A DNA stretch of 64,000 bases from Corythoichthys intestinalis (GCF_030265065.1 NC_080414.1:19013501-19077500), one strand, 5' to 3'. Counted from the stretch's first letter, positions 44,701-57,812 are shown. Notes: generated from the letters alone by a model not told the origin. Numbers and translations are program-made.

Positions 44701-47700
44701 GCTGACGTCATCCACCTGTTGGGGACGCTAGAGCCCTATGGCTATGATGGTAGGCGTGGCTAACCGGCAGATTAAAAGACTAGTTTCTCGTCATCTGCGC
44801 TTTGCTAAATTGTTGTATATAGTCGAATCGCCTCAAAATATGATTCTAATTCACATAATAATGCTATTTAAGACTTTATTTTCCTCCTGTCGTATGCTCT
44901 TTAAGCCAAAACAATTGTTGTGTTTGATAGAACAATATGTCTATATGCTGCCATAGCAGATTCATGGCGCATTAAGCCCCCAAACTATTTTTAATTTGTC
45001 CACTTTACCCTGAAAACCCCCATGTACAGACGTCACGCATCCACTTTCGTTTCAACCTAGCCATAAAACGAAGGTAATTAATTATATTTATTATTCAAAA
45101 TGTCTGTCGTTTTTAGCTTACAATCATTAATTTATGTCCCATATTTCGTTTGAAATAAAAAAACGACTTTGAAAAATTATTCACTCACATATTTTAAACT
45201 TTTAAACAAATTATGTCACAATAAAAAAAATGACGTTTGTAAAAAAAAAAAGTCACGGATATCTACCTCATAACTATCGCTTAATTGTATTTTTTTTGTT
45301 ACTGTCGCATTTTCTCCAATGTTAGATGATAAATAATCGATCCAAACAAAGAAAATTGAAGAAAAAAAAAACGTTTAAGGGTAAAAATTAGGGCTGTCAA
45401 ACGATTAAAATTTTTAATCGAGTTAATTACAGCTTAAAAATTAATTAATTGTAATTAATCGCAATTAATCGCAATTCAAACCATCTATAAAATATGCCAT
45501 ATTTTTCTGTAAATTATATATATATTCTGTAAAATAATTTGTTGGAATGGAAAGATAAGACACAAGATGGATATATACATTCAACATACGGTACATAAGG
45601 ACCGTAGTGGGCATTTCACTCTACTGTCATTTAAATCTGTCTATGCTGTCCTCACTCCGAAGTGTCTACTTTTTCCAAAGCTAGACAGCTAGTGAACGAC
45701 GCCTTAATAATCAGATTTCTTCCTTTTTCATCTGATTTATTAATAAAATGGCCTCAAACCACTGTCCTCTTTAGACCATAGTGAAACTACAAAAAAAAGT
45801 ACACAAGCATTGCATTAGCAACAACGTTAGCTTAGCACGCTATACAGGTTCACTAAACATAAACAAAAAGCGTCTCATACAAAAAATATAACATTTCGCT
45901 TACTAACATAATACGTACATTCTTTACAACAACCATACTTACAGACAAATCTTGTCCAAGGATCATATAAGCACAACATTGCAACGTAGGCGTCAGCCCG
46001 AGACGTCGTGGAGCCATATTGAACTGGCAAGAAAGCAATAAACCATGTCGCAAAGCGACCACAAGAGTTCGCTGTTAGACAGCACAAAAAACCTTGCTGT
46101 AAAACTTACCAAAAGGCAGAATACTGTCTGAGCGGGACATGTGCGTGAATTGCGTCAAATATTTTAACGTGATTAATTTTAAAAATTAATTACCGCGCAT
46201 TAACGCATAATTTTGACAGCCCTAGTAAATATATGAAAATCTCGACCACTCCTTGGTGTCTGCGATTTCTGCATCTCGATCCTTGTTATACTACCATGTT
46301 TCACCCATAAAATCCCCCAAAAATCCAGCTGCGGCCATTCACAGCTGTGTCTTGACACTCAGTGATACATGCTACATCGACTTTTTGAATCAAAACAAGG
46401 TAAGTACGCGTTAATATCTCGTTAAAGTCATGGCGTCTGTAATTCTGCTCTCGCGTGCTCTCGCCTCCAGATAGGGTTTTGCTGTTTAAAAAACTTTTTT
46501 CTTTTTTAAAAAATGCCCTCCTGTTCAAAATTTTTCTTCCCCCAGAAAATTGAGATTTTAAGCTTTCCAATGATGAATGACACATGCATATCGGACAATT
46601 TTGAAAGTTGGCTAAATTAGGGGTTTCAGAGCGGAACTTCAAGTCACCTGAGTGTTTTTCACCATATATGATATATTGTCGTTTCTACAAGGACCATGCA
46701 TACGCGTCAACACCTGAGGAGCTACGGGTCAAACTCAGTGAAGCTTTGGCGAGGCTGGAAACTCTGGAAAGGGAGAAGAGAAATGCAAAGGACAGAGAGC
46801 GAAGGATTCGGAACACTGTCAGTTGTCTTCTGGAAGATCTCGAGCTAAAGAAAACCATGAATGAGGAACTGAAAGAGCGCCTCGATGTATATTCAGGTAA
46901 AAGGTCTTACGTTGATTTGTTGATGTCAGCAACATATTGAAGCTGTCATGATTGACCTGTGAACAAACAAAACATCTACATGAACACTTTGACGTACAGA
47001 GTTGAAAATTGGAATTCACTAAAAGGGACCTAATTGAATTTCAGACCTTCCAGTTCACCTCCTCTCCAAACACAGCCATGAATATACCAAAGAACAGAGG
47101 GATTTTGCCATGACTCTCCATGATCATGGTCCCAAGGCCTACAACTATCTGAGAGAGTGTCTCCATATTAATCTTCCACATCCACATACGTTGCAAAGGT
47201 AATTTTTGGACTATAAGTCGCACCCACCAAATTTGACAAGAAAACTGGATTTATTCATATATAAGCCACACTGGAATAATCGCACCTGAAGAATTTCAAA
47301 TTAAGATCGATACTAAAAAAAAAAAAAAAAATTTCAATATTATGTAAATAAAAACAAAAAAGTAAAACATGTGGCTCTTAACTAAATTCTCTTTAGTTTA
47401 TCATTTTTAGTAGAGATGACCCGATCAATCGGGATGCCGATCCCGTGACTTTCAAAGTATCGGAATCGGCAAAATTTGTTTTAATTAAATCGTTTTCTAA
47501 TTGTATTTAACGTGACAGACATAATGTGTTACATTCTTCCAGAGTCTTCAGTTTAAGCTTAAGGTAGGGTTATCAAATTTATCGCGTTAACGGCGAGAAT
47601 TAATATTTTTTACATTTATCACGTTACAATATTTAACGCAATTAACGCATGCGCTGCACGACCCACTCACGCATTGTCGCGTTCAATCTAGAATGGCGCC

Positions 47701-49884
47701 GTTTTACCCATACAGTATATAGAGCTAAAAGGCAGCGTAAATTGAGTAAAGAGAATTTTGGCAGCCTTTGGAGCCTTTTTTTAAATGGCTAAAGCTTTAC
47801 AATCCCTCTCCCAACGATTAGAATAATCATGGGAAGCAATGTATGGAAGAAAGGTAGTAGTTGATCTTTTTCTTAACTCCCTATGTTATTTCCCAACGCA
47901 GAGAAGATATATCAATTGGTACCACGACGCACAGTCATGGTTGCACTTCCCATCATGCATTTGGGCAGAAGTTAAATGGCTACAGTATCATTTACCGAAA
48001 GCTCAACAAATACACAAGATGGCAATATTTAGTCACAATATACAAAGTCACATTTATCCTTTAAGAATTACAATTCTTTCTATCCGTGGATCCCTCTCAC
48101 AGAAATAATGTTAATAATGTAAATGCCATCTTCAGGATTTATTGTCATAATAAACAAATACAGTACTGATGTACTGTATGTTGAATGTATATATTTGTCT
48201 GAGTATTATTCATTTTTTTCTTAATGCATTGCCAAAATGTATTTGATCGGGAAAAATTATCGGGAATGATTGGAATTAAATCGGGAGCAAAAAAAAAGCA
48301 ATCGGATCGGGAAATATCGGAATCGGCAGATACTCAAACTAAAACGATCGGGATCGGATCGGGAGCAAAAAAACTTCGGAACAACCCAAATTTGTAGATG
48401 TCTAATCCATTTTAACTGGGAAGCGTGACACTGAATGAACTGGTGGCTGAGCACGCACGGGCCTTTCACACAGACAATCAGCTGAATTATAGCTATACGT
48501 TTTAGCCACTCCCCACGCCACCTTTACACGGCCCGTGTGTGGCCTCACCCTGTTGAAGCTCCGCTCCTGCGACGTTGTAATAGACAGTTCACGGTCCTGT
48601 AAAATCTAAATATAAGCCGCAGGGTTCAAAGCGGAGGGAAAAATGTTTTTATAAACCGAAATTTACAGTAATTCCAGTGGCAGATTGAAAGTCTCTAAAG
48701 TATGGATTCTTGTTTTTAGTAGAGGTCGACCAATATTGGATTTTAAAATGCCAATGATATACCGATGTCTAAAAAAAAAAAAAATTCTGCCGATTGCCGA
48801 TATGCACAGCCGATTTTGTAAGCGGATATTTGAGGCCGATAGTTTTTAAATTTTTTAAAGCACGTAGAATATGAAAGGCATTGTTTTTAATTGCTTCAAA
48901 AGCTTCAAATTTACAATGATGACCTGACCAAAACCAACGAACGCTTTTTATGATTATACACTCTGCAAGAACGGTACATTATTTTCAAATAATTAAACCC
49001 ACCAGGATGACAAAACGAGATGTAAACAAGTGAGAGTTTAAGAGGATGCTTGCCATCCTAAAGCTAACACGAATGCTACGCTAACGCTACGAGTTACATT
49101 TAGAGGGTAAGGATCACTCCGTAAAAACCTTAAAAGACTAAAGCAACATTGCGCATTTGTTCATGCAAGATTTAAAACAAATCTGACAATATTTACAAAA
49201 TAGGCAAGCCTGACGCTTCCTTTAGCAGGGTCCTTCCGGGGTTCTGCCATCAGTCAGCGGCGGCCATAGTTACTCTCACAGATGCCTGATCAAAATGCTT
49301 TTTAAAAAAAAAAAAAAAAAAAATCCTTTTTTTATCGGCTTATTATTTTTGTTCATCGGCCAATGGCCAGTGTTGGGAAAAAAGTCCATATATCGGCCAG
49401 CCGATTAATCGGTCAACCTCTAGTTTTTAGATTAGCATTATAAATATTACTGTAAATGATGAGTAAACTTGAGTGGCTTGTGCCCTTGATGGGAACTTGC
49501 CCCCTCCAACATGGCCATCACATGGAAGGATTAACGTGGAAACCAGTTGAACCGGAAAACCGACATATGTTCTTACAGTCAAGTCACTTATTAATATTCT
49601 TATATCATTTTGAGAGAAGAACGCAGCACAACATCGAATAGATAGAAACTGGTGTATTTATGGACTTTATTTATGGTTATAGCTAATTTAACTGAGTATG
49701 ACACAGTGATATATGTCACTTGTCGCTAGTGTTTTAAAAATATGGTTATTTTGAATATAAGAAACACTTTTGAAGACTTTTTTTTAATTTTTTTAATCAA
49801 GGTGGATTCATTCTGGGGAGTCGAAGCCTGACATTATGATGCTGGACACGCCAAGTCAAGACGATGATGCAGCTAATTGTTTCG
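38769..49884 (+). CDS. THAP-domain protein with P-element-transposase-like segment
   Basis: Six exons joined by phase: 38769-38848, 42976-43165, 43237-43374, 46692-46896, 47045-47198, 49802-49884 (850 nt, 283 codons). Exons 1-2 encode a whole THAP C2CH zinc finger: CAVGC, a tryptophan in KKWERAV, CSKHF, and a closing LREGTVPLSVF. THAP fingers bind DNA in the nucleus. Exon 3 is proline-rich. Exon 4 is a charged coiled coil (ELRVKLSEALARLETLEREK). Exon 5 (FAMTLHDHGPKAYNYLREC, LPHPHTLQR) resembles the part of THAP9 and P-element transposases after the coiled coil, so the gene looks like a shortened, domesticated relative. The 3' end is open: reading through the exon 6 donor gives ten more residues and a stop (GTVFVLCWIL), with an AATAAA near 50228; alternatively exon 6 splices in phase into the urad exon at 52524. 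Confidence 0.75.
39503..41262. mobile_element. hAT element (CAGGGCCGGAGTGGG family)
   Basis: 1,760 bp with ends CAGGGCCGGAGTGGGACT and AGTCACTCCGGGCCTG, flanked by the exact 8-bp duplication ATAGTATG (39495-39502, 41263-41270), inside the Tc1 element. No transposase recognised. It is itself interrupted by a MITE at 39771-40404. Confidence 0.92.
39771..40404 (-). mobile_element. hAT MITE (TAGGGCTG family)
   Basis: 634 bp, exact 8-bp duplication AAATAAAT (39763-39770, 40405-40412). CTCF-like motif at 40232-40245. Third nesting level in THAP intron 1. Confidence 0.9.
43448..46668. mobile_element. Unclassified TIR repeat, copy A (with insertions)
   Basis: Left TATATGGTGGAAAACACAGA and right end matching the inverse (GTGTTTTTCACCATATAT). 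Compared with copies at 53257 and 61811 it is expanded by a block at about 43531-44880 and by a hAT MITE at 45389-46224. It fills most of THAP intron 3. The inserted block 43531-44880 has no recognised gene. Confidence 0.65.
45389..46224 (-). mobile_element. hAT MITE (TAGGGCTG family) with foreign insert
   Basis: Flanks GTAAAAAT (45381-45388) and GTAAATAT (46225-46232), one mismatch. The middle of the MITE is replaced by about 480 bp of unrelated sequence (roughly 45650-46125) bordered by CTGTCT on both sides. Confidence 0.8.
47410..48389 (-). mobile_element. hAT MITE (CCGATC-rich family), copy 2
   Basis: Inverted relative to 3352-4369. Left TAGAGATGACCCGATC, right TCGGAACAACCCA, flanked by ATTTTTAG and ATTTGTAG (one mismatch). 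In THAP intron 5. Confidence 0.8.
48720..49422. mobile_element. hAT MITE (TAGAGGTCGACCAAT family)
   Basis: 703 bp, ends TAGAGGTCGACCAATATTGG and TAATCGGTCAACCTCTA, exact 8-bp duplication GTTTTTAG (48712-48719, 49423-49430). In THAP intron 5. Confidence 0.9.
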
Positions 49885-50540
49885 GTACTGTGTTTGTCTT
49901 ATGTTGGATTCTGTAATTTAATTTGCACAACATACAAGTCACCTCATTTACTGTAAAATTATTCTGGGTATTAAATTTTAGCTAGAAATGTGCATGAGAA
50001 TTATTTTTTTGAATGCAGTTTTAAATTTTTTCATTTTTTAATATTTTAAGAATATTTAAGATTATTTTAAGTAATTAAGTAATTGATTAATCTATCAATT
50101 ATTAAGATTAAATAATCAAGTAATCGGATTAGGAACATTTAATCTGTTGCAGAATCAATTTTAGGAGATGTAAAACAAAGGAACAAAACTAAGATTGCAC
50201 TTTCAAAAGAGCATTATATGCGAATACAAAATAAAGTTTCCGAGTGTTTTTTCCAAACTATGCAGAATTGTACTTTCATTTTACAAACGCAACAAATGCA
50301 TTTAACAATAAATTTAAATACCTGAGTTTTAAAAAATGATAAATGAGGAGCAAAGTACAACAAAAGAACAATTGGCTAACTTGCATAGCAAAAGTCAACA
50401 AGCTTTTTTTTTTTTCATTTTAAACAATGCACTTAATAGTCCAAACACATATTCCCACAAAAAAACTGCTAAATATACCTCCAAACTAAATTACATATGC
50501 CCTGACACTGGAACAAGCGGAAGATGATGGATGGGGGGAT

Positions 50541-51215
<675 letters not shown>

Positions 51216-51224
51216 CTGTAAACA

Positions 51225-52222
51225 ATCATTTTAGCTCTAACAAAAGCTCACATCCTTATGTTGGTCCTAACAAGTAGCAGCTGGATCTAGCCATGTTAGA
51301 TGAGTTATGTCATCTCCATATTGCTACTAGAGGGCAGTGTATCCACCCAAATCAATAAAACTAAATGCAAACACTTTCTAAACAAACCATTACAACGCCA
51401 CTCAAACGAAACCTCGAAGCAGCAAAATTTGATTCAAAGCTTTTTCTAATCGAATTACTCAACTTAATCGACTATTCGTTGCAGCCCATTTTTAATATTT
51501 ATAAAAGTAAATGCAATAAAAATATTTTTTAAATATATTTAGTTCCTGTTTTTATGTAAAATAAATAGATATGGAATAAGAGTAGGGCTGTGAAACGATT
51601 AAAATTTTTAATCGAGTTAATTACAGCTTAAAAATAAATTAATCGTAATTAATCGCAATTCAAACCATCTATAAAATATGCCATATGTTTCTGTAAATTA
51701 TTGTTGGAATGGAAAGATAAGACACAAAACGGATACATACATTCAACATATGGTACATAAGTACTGTATTGTTTATTATAACAATAAATCAACAAGATGA
51801 CATTAACATTATTAACATAATTAACATTCTCTTAAAGCGGTCCATGGATAGAAAGGCTTGTAGTTCTTAAAAGATAAATGTTAGTACAAGTTATAGAAAT
51901 TTTATATTAAAACCCCTCTTAATGTTTTCGTTTTATTAAAATTTGTAAAATTTTCAATCAAAAAATAAACTAGTAGCTCGCCATTGTTGATGTCAATAAT
52001 TACACCATGTTCACTCATGGTACTAACCTATAAAATCAGTTGGACCCAAGCGCCAGCAGAGGGCGCCAAACACCAAAAAACAAGTAACAAGCGGACATTA
52101 CTCTGTACTGTCATTTTAATCTGTTTGAGCGGGGCATGTGCGTTAATTGCGTCAAATACTTTAACGTGATTAATTTAAAAGATTAATTACCGCCTGATAA
52201 CGCGATATTTTTGACAGCCCTA
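51225..52222 (-). mobile_element. Inverted relative of the 17.5-18.6 kb composite
   Basis: Reading on the minus strand: a TAGGGCTG MITE (52222-51583), the same linker as at 18125-18231, then the TAGTGCTGCAAC-family piece (51490-51234) abutting the Tc1 end. No 8-bp duplication flanks the MITE alone. CTCF-like motif at 52053-52066. In the intron upstream of urad. Confidence 0.75.
52053..52066 (+). promoter_or_regulatory. CTCF-like motif inside a hAT MITE
   Basis: CCAGCAGAGGGCGC fits the CTCF core consensus CCASYAGRKGGCRS at every position. Equivalent 14-mers occur at the same place in most TAGGGCTG MITE copies. Binding is inferred from the motif only. Confidence 0.45.
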
Positions 52223-52549
52223 AAGAGCCCTAAAAGTATAGAATACTACGTCTGAAGAGGCCCAAAAAAAGATTTGGACAATTTTAAGCTCAGCAATATC
52301 TCTCTTTTTCGACCCCAAAAAAAAAAAAAAAATAGTTGTCAGTCGATTCGATAATTGATTCGTTGACGATTAGTCCATTGATGCTGACCTTATGAAACAA
52401 TTCCAACACAAAATGATGCATGCGATCTTTGTCAAAACATTAACCGAACGGGTCGACCTGATCCATTGTGTCCAGAAGGAGGTTGGAATTTAGATGATTT
52501 TTTTTTTTTTTTACACTTTTCAGCTCAAGAAACAGTCGTACAGGAGAAT

Positions 52550-53164
52550 ATGAAGCTCTCTCAAGTCAACTCGCTTCCCTACGAGGACTTTGTGAACATT
52601 TTCGGCAACGTGGTCGAGAAGTGCCCTTTCGTGGCGGCTGCCGTGTGGTCCCAACTTCCCTTTGCCGATGTCGACGCTTTCGAGAGGGCCATTTGTGACT
52701 TCATTGATTCTATGCCTGATTTGGGTGAGTCATAATCCTTGCAAGCAAAAAAAAAAAAAGGTGCAAAGTAATTGTTTGTGATTACGGAGACAATAAGTCC
52801 ACAATAATGTTTAGGTAAAGAAGGAATCCTCAGGTGCCATCCGGATCTGGCGGGACGGGACCTCGAGACGGGCGCTTTGACTCAAGAATCCAGGAGCGAA
52901 CAGGCGACGGTGGCGCTGGACGCACTGAGCTCAGACGAGTCCTGCACAATGTTCTGCTTAAATGAAGAGTACAAGGAGCGCTTCAGCTTTCCCTTCGTCA
53001 TCTGCGCCCGCATGAACGACAAGGCCAGCATTTTTCAGGAGATGCGCACTCGCATGACAAACGGCTGCGTGACGGAGAGGGAACGCGGGATTGAGGAGGT
53101 CAAAAAAATATCCTGTCTGCGTCTTCGGGACCTTGTTCAGTCTGACACCGAATCACAGTTTTGA
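52550..53164 (+). CDS. urad: URAD, OHCU decarboxylase
   Basis: Two exons, 52550-52724 and 52815-53164 (525 nt, 174 aa; zebrafish and human are about 174). It is 2-oxo-4-hydroxy-4-carboxy-5-ureidoimidazoline decarboxylase, the third step of urate breakdown, giving S-allantoin, normally peroxisomal. Seen: MKLSQVNSLPYEDFVNIFGN at the start, EKCPFVAAAVWSQ, GILRCHPDLAGRDL with the catalytic histidine, YKERFSFPFVICAR and EVKKISCLRLRDL near the end. No C-terminal SKL-type peroxisome signal is visible (it ends SQF). The chosen ATG matches the family start. However, the exon begins with a strong acceptor (polypyrimidine tract, CAG at 52521-52523) 26 nt upstream, and those 26 nt are open in frame, so an upstream exon must exist: either a 5' UTR exon or the THAP exons. 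Confidence 0.93.
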
Positions 53165-53177
53165 CCTGCAAGTTGCT

Positions 53178-53183
53178 AATAAA
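53178..53183 (+). promoter_or_regulatory. urad polyadenylation signal
   Basis: AATAAA 14 nt after the urad stop codon, implying a very short 3' UTR. A TIR repeat begins about 75 bp further on. Confidence 0.7.
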
Positions 53184-53256
53184 GTCACAACTGTTCTCTG
53201 AAATCACCTCAAGGCTCAATATCCTGTATTTTTTGCCATGAGAATATAATATTTGG

Positions 53257-54166
53257 TTATGGCGGAAAACACAGACAAGACTGAAAAAGCAGTTTCTGCT
53301 CTTGCACTCCTCTTTAAAAGACACAAAACAACATGGCACATTAAGGTCCCGAACTATTTTTAATTTGCCCGTTTTACCCTGAAAACCCCCGTTTACAGAC
53401 GTCGCACAACCGTTTTTGTTTCAACCCAGCCATAAAAAGTTATATTCTTCAAAATGTCATTTTTAGCTTAGAATCATTAATTGATGTCTAATATTTCGTT
53501 TAAAAAAAAAAAAGACTTCAAAAAAATTATTCACTCGCATATTTGAAACTTTTACAAAAAATTACGTCACAATGAAAAAATTGGGGTCTGTAAAAAAGTC
53601 ACGGACGTCTTCCTCATAACTATCACTTAATTGTATTTTTATTGTTCCTACCGCATTTTCTCCGATATGTTAGATGATAAATAATCGATCCAAACAAAGA
53701 AAAATTGAAAAACAACATTTAAAAGGGTAAATATATGAAAAAGAACATCTCAACTACTCCTTGATGTCTGCGATTTCTGCATCGCGACCCTTGTTATACT
53801 ACCATGTTTCACACATAAAATCCCCCAAAAATCCAGCTTTGGCCATTCACAGCTGTGTCTTGACACTCAGTGATTCACGCTACGTGGAGTTTTCGGATCA
53901 AAACAAGTATGCGATAATATCTCGTTAAAGTCATGGCGTCTGTAATTCTGCTCTCGCGTGTTCTCACCACCAGATAGGGTTTTGCTGTTTAAATTTTTTT
54001 TTTTTTTTAAATGCCCTGCTGTTCAAAATTGTTTTTCCCCAAGAAAATTGGGATTTTAAGCTTTCCAATGATGTGTCACACGTGCTTATCGGACAATTTT
54101 GAATTCTGGTCAAATTGGGGGTCTCAGAGCGGAACTTCAAGTCACCTGAGTGTTTTCCGCCTTATA
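53257..54166. mobile_element. Unclassified TIR repeat, copy B
   Basis: Left GGCGGAAAACACAGACAAG; right GTGTTTTCCGCCTTATATA is the inverse. About 910 bp, close to copies at 43448 and 61811, without the insertions of copy A. Begins 75 bp after the urad polyadenylation signal. Confidence 0.7.
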
Positions 54167-55171
54167 TATAAAGTAATTTCTTCATTGTTTGACTGAGCAG
54201 ATACAAATATTTGACTACAAACAATTTTACATAACGTACCTTTGTAAGAATGTCTGATCAAGGAAGTTTGGGAGGAAAAGGGTGAATATTTAACTAATGC
54301 AACTAAATTAAAGGGTGGATAATTCATTAACATGGGACGATACTGTCGCTACAATAATATTTTCTAACATCTGGAGTAATTTTGGAAAAAAGATTGAAAA
54401 CCTCTGCGACACCTGCGTTTGAATACAGTAAGGGTCCTTCCTCTCTTAAATGCTGCCAATGTCTGATCAAAAGTCAAGACAGACTAAGGAAAAAAATACA
54501 CGCATTACATGTCCGAACATATTTGCACACTGGCTATTTTTACTTTTTTTCTTTTTGTAAAAAAAAAAAAAAAAAAAAACAGAAAGACAGGCGAAAACTA
54601 ACTTTTCATTAGCAATCAGTCCATACAATTAAATAAAATAATGATTACGAAAATGTAATTAATGTAGACCTTTACATTGTTTACATGATTTTTTTTTGGT
54701 ATTCACATTTACTAGAACAATGAAAAACGATGGGTCTATACATGTTTTCTCCGCTAGGAGGCAGGCGAACATTCTGTACTAAATATTGGGAAACATTGCT
54801 TTCACAATGAACAATCAAGGCAATTTTTACATATACACAAACACAATACATATTTTCCTGAAGCACATTCATTTCACTATAGCATTCTGGGTAATCTGTC
54901 TTCACCATCAGTTCGCTTTCTCAAGCCGGTAGTAAAGAAGTGGCTTGGGGTCCTGTAGCTGCCCTCTCAAATATTTGGTCCTCCATTTTGGCACATATGT
55001 ACACTTAAATTAAGAGCTTTAATTGGGGTACACACGATTCATGAATTGTCAGTCGTATTCTCGCAGTCGGACATCCGGGCATTAATGGCGTCACCAGCCA
55101 CAACAAAGCGTCGCCATATTGAAATGGGGGCAAAACACGAGTCACAAGCAATTGCTCTCTTGTTCATTGTA
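54167..55171. other. Intergenic stretch without recognised features
   Basis: A/T-rich sequence with a poly-A run near 54559-54580 and no coding signal or transposon ends that I can identify. Confidence 0.5.
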
Positions 55172-55179
55172 GTTCAAAC

Positions 55180-56481
55180 TAGGGCTGTCAAACGATTAAA
55201 ATTTTTAATCGAGTTAAACACAGCTTAAACATTAATCTAATTAATCGCAATTCAAACCATCTATAAAATATGGCATATTTTTCTGTAAATTATTGTTGGA
55301 ATGGAAAGATAAGACACAAGACGGATATATACATTCAACATACGGTACATAAGTACTGTATTTATTTATTATAACAATAAATCAACAAGATGGCATTAAC
55401 AATATTAACATTCTGTTAAAGCGAGCCATGGATAGAAAGAGTTGTAGTTCTTAAAAGATAAATGTTAGTGTTGTAGTTCTTAAAAGATGAACGTTAGTAC
55501 AAGTTATAGACATTTTATATTAAAACTAGGGCTGTCAAACCTTTAAAATTTGTAATCGAGTAAATTACAGCTTAAAAATTAATCGCAATTCAAACCATCT
55601 ATAAAATATGCCATATTTTTCTGAAAATATATATATATTCTGTAAAATAAATTGTTGGAATGGACAGATAAGACACAAGTTGGATATATACATTCAACAT
55701 ACGGTACATAAGGACTGTATTTGTTTATTATAACGATAAATCAACAAGATGGCATTAACACTGTTAACATTCTGTTAAAGCGATCCATGGATAGAAAGAC
55801 TTGTAGTTCTTAAAAGATCAATGTTAGTACAAGCTGTAGAAATTTTATATTAAAACCCCTCTTAATGTTTTCGTTTTAATAAAATTTTCAATCAAAAAAT
55901 AAACTAGTATCCCGCCATTGTTGATGTCAATAATTACTTACACAATGCTCATAGGGGCTGAAGCCTATAAAATCAGTCGCACCAAAGCCCCAGCAGAGGG
56001 CGGCAAAACTACATAAAACACAATTAACAAGTGAGCATTTCACTCTACTGTCATTTAAATCTGTCTGAGCGGGACATGTGCGTTAATTGCGTCAAATATT
56101 TTAACGTGATTAATTTAAAAAATTAATTACCGCCCGTTAACACGATAATTTTGACAGCCCTAATTAAAACCCCTCTTAATGTTTTCGTTTTGATAAAATT
56201 TGTAAAATTTTCAATCAAATAAACTAGTAGCTCGCCATTGTTGATGTCAATAATTACACAATGATCATGTGGTGCTGAAACCCATAAAAGCAGTCGCACC
56301 CAAGCGCCAGCAGAGGGCGACAAAACACCAAAAAAAACACAAGTAACAAGTGGACATTATACTGTGCTGTCATTTTAATCTGTTTGAGCGGGGCATGTGC
56401 GTTAAATCCGTCAAATATTTTAACGTGATTGATTTAAAAAATTAATTACCGCCCGTTAACGCGATAATTTTGACAGCCCTA
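55180..56481 (-). mobile_element. hAT MITE (TAGGGCTG family), host of a self-insertion
   Basis: Flanked by GTTCAAAC (55172-55179) and GTACAAAC (56482-56489), one mismatch. Another copy of the same family is inserted at 55527-56162. CTCF-like motif at 56307-56320. Confidence 0.9.
55527..56162 (-). mobile_element. hAT MITE inserted into its own family
   Basis: 636 bp with exact 8-bp duplication ATTAAAAC (55519-55526, 56163-56170), the target being the outer copy. CTCF-like motif at 55990-56003. Confidence 0.93.
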
Positions 56482-56515
56482 GTACAAACGCGTTGAACTT
56501 GTGTCTTATTTGCAG

Positions 56516-56725
56516 TCTTTTTTTTCCGTCGGAATTACTAAAAGTTGCCGTGTTGCGGGTTGTAACACAAGGAAGAGTTCGGAGCCACATTTGAAGTTCA
56601 TCATTCTTCCCCGTGAGAAGAAAATGACAAGCAATTGGCTGAAAGCAATAAATCGAGGAACAGTAAAAGAAGACGGTTCCGTGGACCAGGCACATTTACG
56701 TTTGCAGCCGACATTTTATTACAGG
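56516..56725 (+). pseudogene. Isolated THAP-like exon
   Basis: An open stretch between an acceptor (TTGCAG) and a donor (CAG/GTGAGT) encodes a THAP-like N-terminal half: CRVAGCN, FIILPREKKMTSNWLKAI, ending LQPTFYY. The following C-x2-H half of the zinc finger was not found downstream. It could be a leftover first exon of a second THAP gene or of a P-like element. It lies 30 bp after a nested hAT MITE pair. Confidence 0.4.
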
Positions 56726-57812
56726 TGAGTAAACTTTAATCGATTTTTTTTTTATTAGCCCCAATTAGCTGATAGGATTCAATAGACTAGGCAGTGGTTA
56801 TTATTACCGGAACCGACAGCCCGCAAAGCGTTATTTTTCTTTTGCCATGAACCTCTCTGATCGGTCACTTGGTATATTATTGGCCTGGTGGGAATTGGTT
56901 ATTTTCCCGTGACGTGTTCACGGCTAAATAACGCTTGGAGGCGAATTACCGGTTACGGCAGAAATAATCACTCCGTATAAACTACCAGTTTTCTTAGTTC
57001 CACACAGTACATATTCCACGTAACTGATAAAGGTCAACTTACTGGGTGACTTTATGAGGTAGTTGTACATGTTTCCAAACTCCACTGCAGGCAATTCCTT
57101 TGGATTGTTTATCCAGCTATCAGCTGCGACTTTGTATGGGCAGATTTGTAGGCCAATACATGCTAATTTTAAGTTGTATCACCTCCTCGCGTCTGTCGGC
57201 AGTGACTCGTGATAATAAGTCATGTTTAAGACGTGTTTATGAAAAAAAGATGCAAAACACAGCCGAAATATATGAATTTCAGACGTTTTTCTACGGATGT
57301 TTACCTGTGCGTGCCCCCTCTCAAAATGGCGACACGCTGCTATGCTAGATGACGTCATCGTGACATCACGCCGACTGCGAGAATGCTAGCTTTCACGAAG
57401 AACTGTCGTAGTACCAAGTCTGACCTGTAGAGGCGGTATGGTGCCACAGGGCTCCCACACTCACGCAATGTACACAGAAGAACTAATTACCAAACTGCTA
57501 CAGTTTAGTTGTATTACCGTTTTAAGTCTAATAGATTCGCAGTTAATATTAAAAAAAATGCTGAAACTTATGTACAATACTTTTAAATTGAATTAACTTT
57601 ATAAATGTTAAGTGGATTTAACTTTTTAAAACATTTGAAAAAAGTTGAGCTATTAACTTAACATATCCAGTGGTTGCAAACATGTCAGAATCTTGTCGTT
57701 TGTGTTTTTGCAAATAATGAAACAGGTTTTGGATCCACTGAAAAATGCTAAAATTGGCCCTGTTAATCAGTATATGTGTACCCCGCTTTCTCATGTTCCT
57801 CCATGACAATGT
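56726..57812. other. pdx1 downstream region
   Basis: No coding gene recognised. A short motif at about 57402-57450 (GTAGTACCAAG, then GGTGCCA) resembles one at about 39090-39140 downstream of THAP exon 1. The pdx1 3' UTR should lie at the right edge; no canonical minus-strand polyadenylation signal was picked out. Confidence 0.4.

Noticed and set aside
57100-57348. 82-aa ORF as a second exon for the THAP-like fragment
   Set aside because: It lacks the C-x2-H half of the finger and an in-phase acceptor giving THAP-like residues.
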